From: an uncultured Deefgea sp.
Lineage (GTDB): Bacteria; Pseudomonadota; Gammaproteobacteria; Burkholderiales; Chitinibacteraceae
Length of the DNA: 64,000 nt
Assembly (NCBI RefSeq): GCF_947072475.1
Contig: NZ_CAMTIA010000001.1
Span: 62,001-126,000 of the forward strand
Direction: 5' to 3'
The position numbers and the translations under genes were made by a program. The notes below the pieces were generated by a model. That model was not told where the DNA came from and made no database searches. It saw only the letters and a program-made list of their open reading frames with translations. Shown one piece after another: positions 57,017 through 64,000 of this stretch. Each line of letters starts with the position of its first letter. Position 1 is the first letter of the stretch.

Positions 57017-58909
57017 ATGATTCATCGTATTTCATATCTGCCCCGCACGACCAAAAGTCTAATCATTCTAGCTGCTGATTTTGTTTTGTTGCCTCTTGCT
57101 TTATGGGCGGCAATTGCACTGCGTTTAGATGATTGGCGTTATCCTATCCAGTTTTCTTGGTGGGTTTTTTTATTACCGTCAATCATTGCCGCACCGATTT
57201 TTATTCGCTTTGGCCTGTATCGGGCGGTGATTCGTTATATCGAAGATCGGGCGGTGTTAACCATTGCCACTGTGGTGAGTTTAGCGCTATTGGGCTTTGT
57301 GGCCGCGATTCAGTTATTGCAAATTACCGGTATTCCGCGTGGTTCTTTAGTGATTTTTTGGCTGTTGGCGATGGCGATTATTATTGCCAGTCGTTTTGCT
57401 GCGCGTAGCCTGTTGCGTAAATTGGCCCCGCTATCTAAAGAGCGAAAAACGGTATTGATTTATGGTGCCGGTAGCGCAGGGCGGCAATTGGCGGTGGCTT
57501 TGCGTACTGGGCAAGAGTATGAGCCGATTGGTTTTGTTGACGACTCAGTCGCTCAGCAAGGGCTGCAAATTGGCGGACTTAAAGTCTTTAGCAATGATCA
57601 AATGCACGGCCAAATTACGCTGGGCCGAGTGGATCAAGTGTTATTGGCGATGCCTTCTGCGCCGCGCTCGCGCCAAATCGAGATCGTTAACCAGCTTGAG
57701 CCTTTAGCTGTCGAAGTGCGGATTTTGCCGGGGATGGCCGATTTGGTCAGTGGCGAAGTGCGTTTGGCTGACGCGCGCGAAGTGGGCGTTGATGAGCTAC
57801 TGGGCCGCGAACCGGTGCCGCCCAATTATGAATTACTCGCCCGCAATATCAGCGGTAAATCGGTGATGGTGACTGGCGCAGGGGGCTCGATCGGCTCGGA
57901 GCTATGTCGGCAAATTATTAAAAATCAACCCACGCACTTGGTGTTGTACGAACTGTCCGAATTCGCTTTGTACACGATTGAGCAAGAGCTCAGCCAAATC
58001 ATTCGTGAACACGCCTTGCCGATTGAGCTACATCCCGTGTTGGGTTCGGTACAAAATGGCCTACGCCTTGCTGCAATTATGGCGCGCTATGGGGTGCAAA
58101 CGGTATATCACGCCGCAGCGTATAAACACGTGCCCTTGGTTGAATTTAATATTACCGAGGGGATTTTAAATAATGCCTTTGGTACTCGCGCGGCGGCGGC
58201 GGCGGCGATTGATGCTGGGGTTGAATCCTTTGTTCTGATTTCAACCGATAAAGCCGTTCGCCCGACCAATGTCATGGGCGCGAGTAAGCGAATGGCCGAA
58301 TTGGCCTTACAAGCTTATGCGCTAGATCCTTCGGTCAAAACGCGTTTTAGTATGGTGCGCTTTGGCAATGTGCTGGGCTCAAGCGGCTCGGTGGTACCTT
58401 TGTTCCGTAAGCAAATTATGGCGGGTGGGCCAGTCAAGGTCACCCATCCTGAGATAAATCGCTTCTTTATGACGATTCCAGAGGCGTCGCAATTGGTGAT
58501 TCAGGCGGGTGCCATGGGCGGTAGTGGCGAAGTGTTTGTGCTGGATATGGGGCAGCCCGTTCGCATTGTGGATTTGGCGCGGCGGATGATTCATCTATCG
58601 GGCTACAAGGTAAAAGATGACGCCAATCCTGCGGGCGATATTGCCATTGAGTTTTCTGGCTTACGCCCCGGTGAAAAGCTGTATGAAGAACTGCTGATTG
58701 GCGACAATGTGAGTGGCACCGAGCACGCCCGGATTATGAAAGCCAACGAACAATGTTTAACGCTCGATGAGCTGGAGCAAATCATTGCCGATCTGAGTGT
58801 TGCCTGTGTTGGGAATGATTCAACGCAAATCATTGGGATTTTACAGCGCTGCGTGTCTGGCTTTAAACCTGATCAAGCGGTGCGCGATCATTTGCATGAA
58901 TTTACATAG
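57017..58909 (+). CDS. pglF: UDP-GlcNAc 4,6-dehydratase, membrane type (PglF/CapD)
   Basis: 630 residues. Four N-terminal TM helices (LIILAADFVLLPLALWAAIAL first), a first Rossmann fold (VLIYGAGSAGRQLA) and the catalytic SDR domain: VMVTGAGGSIGSELCRQI, AAYKHVPLVE, STDKAVRPTNVMGASKR, where Met replaces the SDR tyrosine as in this family. It removes water from UDP-GlcNAc to give the 4-keto-6-deoxy sugar that PglE aminates. It is last in the cluster. The final 20 codons are copied downstream at 59123-59196. Confidence 0.94.
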   Translation: MIHRISYLPRTTKSLIILAADFVLLPLALWAAIALRLDDWRYPIQFSWWVFLLPSIIAAPIFIRFGLYRAVIRYIEDRAVLTIATVVSLALLGFVAAIQLLQITGIPRGSLVIFWLLAMAIIIASRFAARSLLRKLAPLSKERKTVLIYGAGSAGRQLAVALRTGQEYEPIGFVDDSVAQQGLQIGGLKVFSNDQMHGQITLGRVDQVLLAMPSAPRSRQIEIVNQLEPLAVEVRILPGMADLVSGEVRLADAREVGVDELLGREPVPPNYELLARNISGKSVMVTGAGGSIGSELCRQIIKNQPTHLVLYELSEFALYTIEQELSQIIREHALPIELHPVLGSVQNGLRLAAIMARYGVQTVYHAAAYKHVPLVEFNITEGILNNAFGTRAAAAAAIDAGVESFVLISTDKAVRPTNVMGASKRMAELALQAYALDPSVKTRFSMVRFGNVLGSSGSVVPLFRKQIMAGGPVKVTHPEINRFFMTIPEASQLVIQAGAMGGSGEVFVLDMGQPVRIVDLARRMIHLSGYKVKDDANPAGDIAIEFSGLRPGEKLYEELLIGDNVSGTEHARIMKANEQCLTLDELEQIIADLSVACVGNDSTQIIGILQRCVSGFKPDQAVRDHLHEFT

Positions 58910-58935
58910 TTGTCGGTCATGCAAAGTGGAATATT

Positions 58936-58983
58936 GTAGGGTCGGCTTTCGCCGACTTGTTCGTCGCCTGAAGGCGACCCTAC
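58936..58983. repeat. GTAGGGTCG...CGACCCTAC REP-like repeat, copy 2
   Basis: GTAGGGTCGGCTTTCGCCGA and GTCGCCTGAAGGCGACCCTA: two small hairpins whose outer ends are complementary. 26 bases after the pglF stop codon. Confidence 0.75.
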
Positions 58984-59042
58984 GTAGCTGATATATTCGC
59001 TTGCAGCGTTTGATTGAATTTTTTTGGGTATTTCAAACTAAG

Positions 59043-59125
59043 TACCGCAGATACGCTGAGCAAAGCGTAATCGTACGCATGCCATTCCTCCGATTTCGCT
59101 TTGCTCTATCGGAGCTACAGTACTG
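59043..59125. repeat. Dispersed CCTCCGATTTCGCT repeat, copy 2
   Basis: Matches 12529-12612 over most of its length, including GTAATCGTACG and GCCATTCCTCCGATTTCGCT. It lies between the two copies of the pglF tail. Confidence 0.65.
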
Positions 59126-59196
59126 CGTGTCTGGCTTTAAACCCGGCCAAGCGGTGCGCGATCATTTGCATGAATTTACATAGTCGTCGGTCATGC
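59123..59196 (+). pseudogene. Duplicated 3' end of pglF
   Basis: 74 bases with about 4 differences from 58849-58922. It encodes the same last residues (CVSGFKPGQAVRDHLHEFT and stop) without start or catalytic region. It is followed, as in the original, by a GTAGG REP repeat, so the unit copied was tail plus repeat. A remnant, not expressed as protein. Confidence 0.8.
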
Positions 59197-59209
59197 TAAA
59201 CGGCGTCTT

Positions 59210-59257
59210 GTAGGCTCGGCTTTAGCCGACTTATTTGTCGCCTGAAGGCGACCCTAC
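59210..59257. repeat. GTAGGCTCG...CGACCCTAC REP-like repeat, copy 3
   Basis: GTAGGCTCGGCTTTAGCCGA and GTCGCCTGAAGGCGACCCTA, very close to copy 2 and in the same position relative to the pglF tail copy. Confidence 0.75.
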
Positions 59258-59283
59258 GGCAGTAGTTGATTAGTTACTGCTTA

Positions 59284-59330
59284 GGTATGTAGTTCTAGCC
59301 TCTGTTAATTAAAGGCTAGATACGAATACC
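59284..59330. repeat. GGTATG...ATACC hairpin repeat, copy 5
   Basis: GGTATGTAGTTCTAGCCT and AGGCTAGATACGAATACC pair over 18 bp with four mismatches. It ends one base before the rng stop codon on the minus strand, so it probably marks the 3' end of the operon. Confidence 0.65.
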
Positions 59331-60782
59331 CTACACCAGCACCACATCAAACTGCTCTTGTGTATACGCCGTTTCTACCTGCAGGTAGATGGGTTTTTTG
59401 ATGAAGTCGGCCAGTTGCGCGAGGTTGGCCGATTCTTCGTCAAGGAACATATCGACCACCGATTGCGCGGCGAGGATGCGGTATTCTTTGGCGTTAAATT
59501 GCCGGGCTTCGCGCAAAATCTCGCGCAAAATTTCGTAGCATATGGTTTGGGCGGTTTTGATTTCGCCGCGCCCTTGGCAGGTGGGGCAGGGCTCGCACAG
59601 CACATGGGCGAGCGATTCGCGGGTGCGTTTGCGGGTGATTTCGACTAAGCCTAGGCTGGTGAAATTAGAGACGGTGATTTTGGTGCGATCTTTGCCTAGC
59701 GCTTTATTCAGTTCGCTCAGCACCGCGGTTTTGTGTTCTTCATTATCCATGTCGATAAAATCAACGATGATAATGCCGCCTAAATTGCGTAAGCGCAGTT
59801 GGCGGGCGATGACTTGGGTGGCTTCGAGATTGGTTTTGAAGATGGTGTCGTCAAATGAGCGGGTGCCAACAAAGCCGCCGGTGTTGACGTCTACTGTCGT
59901 CATGGCTTCGGTTTGATCGATGATCAGGTAGCCGCCAAATTTAAGATTGACGCGGCGGCTCATGGCGCGCTCGATTTCGGCTTCGACGCCGTGCAGCTCA
60001 AACAAGGGGCGATCGCCCGAATACAGTTGAATGCGCGGTAACACGTCGGACACAAAACGGCCGGCAAATTCAGTCATTTTGGCGAAGTTTTCGCGGCTAT
60101 CGACCCAAACACTGTCGGTATCGGTGGTGACCATATCGCGCAGCGCGCGCAATTGCAGCGATAAATCTTGAAATAATAGCGAGCGGGCCGGTAGGGTGAT
60201 CGAATTGGTTTTGATATCGGCCCAAATCAAGCTGAGGTATTCAATATCGGCGCGTAGCTCGTCGTCTGAGGCATGATCGGCGCTGGTGCGAATAATGTAG
60301 CCGCGATGATTGTCGGGCAATAAGCTTTCCATCCGAACGCGCAAACGGTCGCGCTCTTGGTCGTTACCAATGCGCTGAGAAATGCCAATGTGGGTGTCTT
60401 GCGGTAAAAACACTAAAAACCGGCCAGCAATGCTGATTTGCGTTGAAAGCCGCGCGCCTTTACTGCCGATCGGGTCTTTAACCACTTGCACCATAATGGC
60501 TTGGCCTTCATGAATCAGCCGCTCAATGCGCTGCACTTCACTGGGGTTTTGCCGCTGCTCGATGACGTCGGCAATATGCAAAAAAGCGGCGCGCTCAAGG
60601 CCGATTTCGATAAAGGCGCTTTGCATGCCGGGCAATACCCGCTTGACCATGCCGAGATAAATATTGCCGACCAAGCCGCGATGCGCGGCGCGTTCGATAT
60701 GAATGTCGTGAACTACACCTTCATCAATGCTAGCGACGCGGGTTTCTTGCGGGGTGATATTGACGAGGATTTGTTCTTTCAT
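59331..60782 (-). CDS. rng: Ribonuclease G
   Basis: 483 residues (E. coli 489). Starts MKEQILVNITPQETRVASIDEG; S1 domain, then the RNase E/G catalytic region with GGYLIIDQTEAMTTVDVNTGGFVG (metal-binding Asp residues) and GGIIIVDFIDMD, and the zinc-link CPTC. It matures 5' 16S rRNA and turns over mRNA. Its ATG overlaps the HEPN gene stop by 4 bases (ATGA), so its translation is coupled to the toxin-antitoxin pair upstream. It is the last gene of the leuS-lptE-holA block. Confidence 0.96.
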   Translation of the reverse strand: MKEQILVNITPQETRVASIDEGVVHDIHIERAAHRGLVGNIYLGMVKRVLPGMQSAFIEIGLERAAFLHIADVIEQRQNPSEVQRIERLIHEGQAIMVQVVKDPIGSKGARLSTQISIAGRFLVFLPQDTHIGISQRIGNDQERDRLRVRMESLLPDNHRGYIIRTSADHASDDELRADIEYLSLIWADIKTNSITLPARSLLFQDLSLQLRALRDMVTTDTDSVWVDSRENFAKMTEFAGRFVSDVLPRIQLYSGDRPLFELHGVEAEIERAMSRRVNLKFGGYLIIDQTEAMTTVDVNTGGFVGTRSFDDTIFKTNLEATQVIARQLRLRNLGGIIIVDFIDMDNEEHKTAVLSELNKALGKDRTKITVSNFTSLGLVEITRKRTRESLAHVLCEPCPTCQGRGEIKTAQTICYEILREILREARQFNAKEYRILAAQSVVDMFLDEESANLAQLADFIKKPIYLQVETAYTQEQFDVVLV

Positions 60783-61246
60783 AGTGGTCTCAAAGACTGG
60801 CTCAGTGGGTGCGTAGCGATGTGCTGCCAGATACTTAATAAATGCTGTGTTCCCGTTAGAAACTGTTGAATCAATTGGGCACTCAGTTGCGGATCATCAG
60901 GATATTCATGGGCGAGTGTGTTGCGGGTTTCACGCAGTGTTTTCCATTCGTTGACGCTAGGAATGACGGTCAGACGCTCTAATCGTTGTAGCTTTTCGGC
61001 GAATGGCGTATTGGGCGGAAAAGCTTCGCCAGCTAAGTCACAGATTGCGGGGAGCAGTAGCATGCCTAATGTGTCTTGTAATTTACCAAAGCGATACGCC
61101 AGTTGATCCAGTATTTGGCGTTGCTCCATCGTCAGATTACCCCAATCGGGGTGATCAAACTGATCTAGCTGCATGAGCGCATTTTGCATGGTGCTGGCAT
61201 GCAGTTGGCAGCTTTGAAAGATGCTGCGTAGTTTAAGTGGGTTCAT
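60779..61246 (-). CDS. hepT: HEPN-domain protein, HepT-type toxin
   Basis: 155 residues, all-helical. ETRNTLAHEYPDD carries R-x4-H-x-Y (RNTLAHEY), the catalytic and AMPylated motif of HepT RNases. An upstream helix QILDQLAYRFGKLQDTLG matches the HEPN dimer core. Alone it is expected to cut RNA and be neutralised by MntA. It overlaps mntA by 4 bases at its start and rng by 4 at its end. Proposed symbol follows the HepT/MntA family. Confidence 0.85.
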   Translation of the reverse strand: MNPLKLRSIFQSCQLHASTMQNALMQLDQFDHPDWGNLTMEQRQILDQLAYRFGKLQDTLGMLLLPAICDLAGEAFPPNTPFAEKLQRLERLTVIPSVNEWKTLRETRNTLAHEYPDDPQLSAQLIQQFLTGTQHLLSIWQHIATHPLSQSLRPL

Positions 61247-61551
61247 AAGATCACGCCTTCTCGCTTGGCAACCGCAACGATGGCGGGGGCTTGTGTGAGT
61301 TGTGGGCTGCTGAGTACCACGTCGATTTTTTCATCTTCAAGGCAAGGCTGGCTGTGCAGTTGCACTAAAAATGCTAATTTGGCTTGGATTAATTGGGCTG
61401 CGTTTAAATCGGCTTCAATCAGCAAATCGTAATCACCGCCTTTGGCGGCATCGTTGACTCTGCTGCCAAATAGCCAAACTGTGGCGCTAGGGCCAAAGTG
61501 TTGTTGAGCGGCTTGTTGTATTGCGCGGTGTTGCTTAGCGGTGATTCGCAT
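61243..61551 (-). CDS. mntA: Minimal nucleotidyltransferase, MntA-type antitoxin
   Basis: 102 residues. VWLFGSRVNDAAKGGDYDLLIE is the GS...DxD catalytic motif of minimal nucleotidyltransferases, and KIDVVL provides the third acidic residue. Expected to add AMP to HepT Tyr and block toxicity. Its start overlaps the holA end by 17 bases, and it is inserted neatly in the holA-rng operon. Related in fold to the first domain of the fusion at 42136. Confidence 0.88.
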   Translation of the reverse strand: MRITAKQHRAIQQAAQQHFGPSATVWLFGSRVNDAAKGGDYDLLIEADLNAAQLIQAKLAFLVQLHSQPCLEDEKIDVVLSSPQLTQAPAIVAVAKREGVIL

Positions 61552-62557
61552 TGTTCGCCCTGCTTAAACTTAGCGCCATTGCGGTCAGCTCATGCCAAAC
61601 TTCACCTTCGCCGATGCCTTTGATCAAACTGTCGATGCGCGCGGCCTGTTGTAGTGCATTGGTCAGTTGCCGGCGGTTAACGCGGGCGGCGGCGGCTTCG
61701 ATGAGTTTTTGCTTGTTGCCCCACAGGCGTAAATCTTTGATCAGTTGCGCGGTGGGGATATTGCGCGCGCGCCCTTGGGCAAAACGATAGAGATTACGCG
61801 TTTCTTCGGTCAGCGCCCACAGTACCAGTACCGCCGATTCGCCCTCGGCTTTGAGCCCGCTGAGCATATGCACCATGCGCTCGGCGTCGCCCTGCAGTAG
61901 CGCTTCGCCCAATTGAAACACATCGTAGCGCGCCACATTGGCCACAGCCGCCGTCAGATCGTCCAGCGTTAATAGGCCAGATGGGTGCAATAGCGCGAGT
62001 TTTTGGATTTCTTGCAATGCGGCTAATAAATTGCCTTCAACGCGATCGACCAACCACGCCATCGCTTCGGGGCTGAGGTTTTGTGCTTGGGTGGCGAGGC
62101 GTTTGCTAATCCATTGTGGTAAGGCACTGCGCTCGATGAGCTTGGCTTCGATGACTTCACCAGCCTTGGCCAGCGCCGACATCCATTTGCTATTGAGCGC
62201 GGTTTTGTCGAGCCGAGGCAGGGTAATAATAGTGAGTGTATCGCTGGGCAGCTTGCTGGCAAAGGCTTCTAGGGCTTTACCCCCTTCGGTGCCGGGTTTG
62301 CCATTGGGAATGCGTAATTCTAAAATCCGCAGCTCGGCAAATAAAGACAGCGATTGCCCGGCCGAGATGAGCTGCTCCCATTGAAACTGCGCGGCGTTTT
62401 CAACAGTGAGCACTTCGCGCTCGCTATAGCCTTGCTGCCGCGCGATGTCTCTGAGCGTTTGCACCGCCTCTAGGCTCAATAGCGCTTCGTCGCCATGAAT
62501 AATATAGAGCGGGGCGAGTTTGCGTTTGGCTGCGGCGGCTAAGTCTTCGCTACGCAT
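61535..62557 (-). CDS. holA: DNA polymerase III delta subunit
   Basis: 340 residues (E. coli 343). Clamp-loader delta: LAPLYIIHGDEALLSLEAVQTLRD at the N-terminus, NGKPGTEGGKALEAF, MAWLVDRVEGNLLAALQEIQKLAL and a helical C-domain. It opens the beta clamp. The ATG at 62557 shares one base with the lptE stop (TAATG), so they are coupled. Confidence 0.95.
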   Translation of the reverse strand: MRSEDLAAAAKRKLAPLYIIHGDEALLSLEAVQTLRDIARQQGYSEREVLTVENAAQFQWEQLISAGQSLSLFAELRILELRIPNGKPGTEGGKALEAFASKLPSDTLTIITLPRLDKTALNSKWMSALAKAGEVIEAKLIERSALPQWISKRLATQAQNLSPEAMAWLVDRVEGNLLAALQEIQKLALLHPSGLLTLDDLTAAVANVARYDVFQLGEALLQGDAERMVHMLSGLKAEGESAVLVLWALTEETRNLYRFAQGRARNIPTAQLIKDLRLWGNKQKLIEAAAARVNRRQLTNALQQAARIDSLIKGIGEGEVWHELTAMALSLSRANNANHR

Positions 62558-63150
62558 TATGGTTGTGTTGGCTTAATCGCGGATGCTGCCGATGTTGCTG
62601 CGGATGTTGCTGCGGATGTTGCTGAGGCCGCCGATGCTGCTGATGCCGCTGAAGCTTTATTGACGCCTTTGGCGGCGGCATTGATGCGGCGAATCAATTG
62701 CTGCGAAGAATCGCGCTGCATTTCGGTAATCAATTTACCTTCTTCGCTTTCATTGGCGAGGATGTCATTTTCATCCCACTGCAAGGTACGGCTCAGCGAG
62801 ATATTACCGTCTTCAATTAATGGCTGTTTGTCGAGCGTGGCGGTAAAGCGAACGCGGTAATACACGCGGTATTGCACCACTTGGCCCTTGTTATTGACAC
62901 TTAAAATTTGCTTGTCACTACTTTCATTAACGATATTGACCGCCACTTGCGCATCGCTAGTCACCAATTTAACGTTGTCTTGCACGATGATGGCTTTGCG
63001 TAGCTCTTGCGCAGCGCTGCCGCCACCGCTGACTTGTATGGTTTTAAAGTTCAGTTGTGCGGCCGGCCCTTGTCCGCGTAAATGAAAGCCGCAGGCCATT
63101 AGGCTAAGGCAGAGCCCAAGAAGGACGAGGGTTTTCAAACGTAAGGGCAT
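62557..63150 (-). CDS. lptE: LPS-assembly lipoprotein LptE
   Basis: 197 residues from the ATG at 63150 (GGAG 7 bases upstream; a start at 63162 adds four residues). Lipoprotein signal with lipobox LMAC, Cys20, then GFHLRGQGPAAQLNFKTIQV, the LptE start. It plugs the LptD barrel that places LPS in the outer membrane. After about residue 170 the sequence becomes a Ser/Ala-Thr run (ASAASAASATSAATSAATSA) encoded by short tandem repeats at 62580-62655; the tail is absent from most LptE proteins. Confidence 0.93.
   Translation of the reverse strand: MPLRLKTLVLLGLCLSLMACGFHLRGQGPAAQLNFKTIQVSGGGSAAQELRKAIIVQDNVKLVTSDAQVAVNIVNESSDKQILSVNNKGQVVQYRVYYRVRFTATLDKQPLIEDGNISLSRTLQWDENDILANESEEGKLITEMQRDSSQQLIRRINAAAKGVNKASAASAASAASATSAATSAATSAASAIKPTQP
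62580..62655. repeat. Tandem GATGTTGCTGCG-type repeats at the lptE 3' end
   Basis: Degenerate 9- to 12-base units (GATGTTGCTGCG and variants) run in a row and code for Ala/Ser/Thr. This is the sort of tract that changes length by slippage. Confidence 0.7.
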
Positions 63151-63459
63151 GTGGTACTCCAAAATAATTGCGGCTTAACGCCAGCGGCTTGATATGGGCT
63201 GCGGGCATTGAGTCGGCGTATTGACGGGTATGGACCAGTTTTTTACTGGCTGGTTCACACAACGGTTCAGTCGATTGGATACGTCTAGCGTATCGGTGCT
63301 TTGGGGTGCTTATTATGCCCGCTGATTTGCCACCCAACTCAGCGAAATCGAGCGGGCTTGCCCGCGATGGTTTTTCTAATGCACTGCTACGTTTGACCTT
63401 GCCGTACTCGATCAGTGACAAGGTCAAACGCTTAACTCGCTAAATGCTCGCGTGCAGCG
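63151..63459. other. Gap between leuS and lptE
   Basis: 309 bases on the minus strand. A perfect 11-bp inverted repeat, GTTTGACCTTG (63391-63401) and CAAGGTCAAAC (63419-63429), lies about 30 bases after leuS but has no T run. A short CGGGCTTGCCCG palindrome lies near 63353. An open frame of 107 codons here is not protein-like. No promoter motif is convincing. Confidence 0.5.
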
Positions 63460-64000
63460 TTAGAGCACAATACTGACTAATTTATTCGGCACTACAATCA
63501 CTTTCTTCGGTGTGCCAGTCAGGTGTTTTTGTACCGCTTCATCGGCCAATGCGGCGGCTTCGATTGCGTCTTTGCTGGCGTCTTTGGCGACAAAAATCTC
63601 GCCGCGAACTTTGCCGTTCACTTGCACCATCATTTTGATTTCGTCTTGCGTGAGCGCGTCCAGAGCGGGCTCTGGCCATGCTGCATGCGCGATTTCACCG
63701 GCAAAGTTCAAGTCTAGCCACAAGGTGTGTGCGATATGCGGCGCAGCAGGGTAGATTGCGCGTAGCAACAGACCAAAGCATTCGCGCATCACTGCGGCAT
63801 TGCTCTCCGAGTACGCATCAAGCGCATTGAGCATTTTCATCACGCCAGACACGATGGTGTTGTATTGCAGACGTTCGTAGTCGTTATTAATTTGCTTGAG
63901 CGTGTTGTGGATTTCAAAACGCAAGGTTTTGTCGGCTTTACTGAGTTCAACGCCATCAAGGGTATTGCTTGCTGATTTAATTGCATCAGCATGCTTAACG
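63460..64000 (-). CDS. leuS: Leucyl-tRNA synthetase, C-terminal part
   Basis: 180 codons are in the window and the frame is open to the edge, so the gene begins beyond 64000. MMVQVNGKVRGEIFVAKDAS is the conserved C-terminal domain of LeuRS that follows the anticodon-binding helices (FEIHNTLKQINNDYERLQYNTIVSGVMKMLNAL). It charges tRNA-Leu. First of the leuS-lptE-holA-mntA-hepT-rng block as far as visible. Confidence 0.95.
   Translation of the reverse strand, partial: VKHADAIKSASNTLDGVELSKADKTLRFEIHNTLKQINNDYERLQYNTIVSGVMKMLNALDAYSESNAAVMRECFGLLLRAIYPAAPHIAHTLWLDLNFAGEIAHAAWPEPALDALTQDEIKMMVQVNGKVRGEIFVAKDASKDAIEAAALADEAVQKHLTGTPKKVIVVPNKLVSIVL

Noticed and set aside
63104-63427. 107-codon minus-strand frame between leuS and lptE
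   Set aside because: Composition not protein-like, overlaps the lptE signal sequence in another frame, and includes the inverted repeat at 63391.

Overview
The window looks like the chromosome of a beta-proteobacterium, most likely in the Neisseriales (Chitinibacteraceae-like). This is an inference from the protein families, the hscB-hscA-fdx-iscX tail of the isc operon, the leuS-lptE-holA-rng block and the style of the intergenic repeats; no rRNA or tRNA gene is present to test it. Most of the sequence is ordinary, densely coded core genome. Its most unusual feature is the amount and variety of small repeats between, and in places inside, the genes.

Layout. 1-9.5 kb: end of an APH-type kinase gene, a universal stress protein, recQ, a relic of a GGDEF gene, prmB, rhlE, a MipA-type outer-membrane protein, a DUF2322-like protein, a secreted EF-hand protein and an HD-GYP protein with a decayed HD site. 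9.6-17 kb: on the minus strand, cysE and the complete Fe-S cluster operon iscR-iscS-iscU-iscA-hscB-hscA-fdx-iscX. Two IscR-type boxes lie before iscR and a near-identical one before cysE. 17-31 kb: glycogen metabolism, with a GH13 alpha-glucosidase divergent from glgB-glgX-pgm-glgC-glgA-glgP, then a NudF-type Nudix hydrolase. 31-39.4 kb: a YdcZ-type transporter, a rhodanese, rlhA, an outer-membrane protein, thiC with its TPP riboswitch, and a Pcm-like methyltransferase.

39.6-58.9 kb: a Wzx/Wzy-type surface polysaccharide cluster. It holds wzz (split by an in-frame TGA), rfbBDAC for dTDP-L-rhamnose, wzx, wzy, an AsnB-type amidotransferase, TviB- and TviC-like enzymes for an N-acetylhexosaminuronic acid, one GT4 glycosyltransferase, a PglC-like initiating phosphoglycosyltransferase, and PglD-, PglE- and PglF-like enzymes for a bacillosamine-type sugar, with a MaoC-type hydratase between pglD and pglE. 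rfbC-wzx-wzy is strikingly T-rich and was probably acquired separately. 59.3-64 kb: minus-strand operon leuS (partial)-lptE-holA-mntA-hepT-rng, in which a HEPN/MNT toxin-antitoxin pair is joined by ATGA overlaps to rng.

The best candidate for an undescribed system is a G-rich/C-rich inverted repeat (core GGGGAGTGGGGAGT and its complement). One copy brackets a four-helix-bundle (S23/IVS-type) gene between rfbB and rfbD. Other, gene-less copies sit in frame inside rfbB, rfbD and rlhA, form the first codons of rfbD, abut the hscB start codon, and lie between glgC and glgA. This looks like a small mobile element whose insertions are tolerated as extra peptide (recurring TPHSPLP-like), with the four-helix protein as its possible partner. 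Next to it is a single-chain MNT-HEPN fusion, so the rfb genes carry two accessory cargo genes. At least seven other small repeat families are recorded below.
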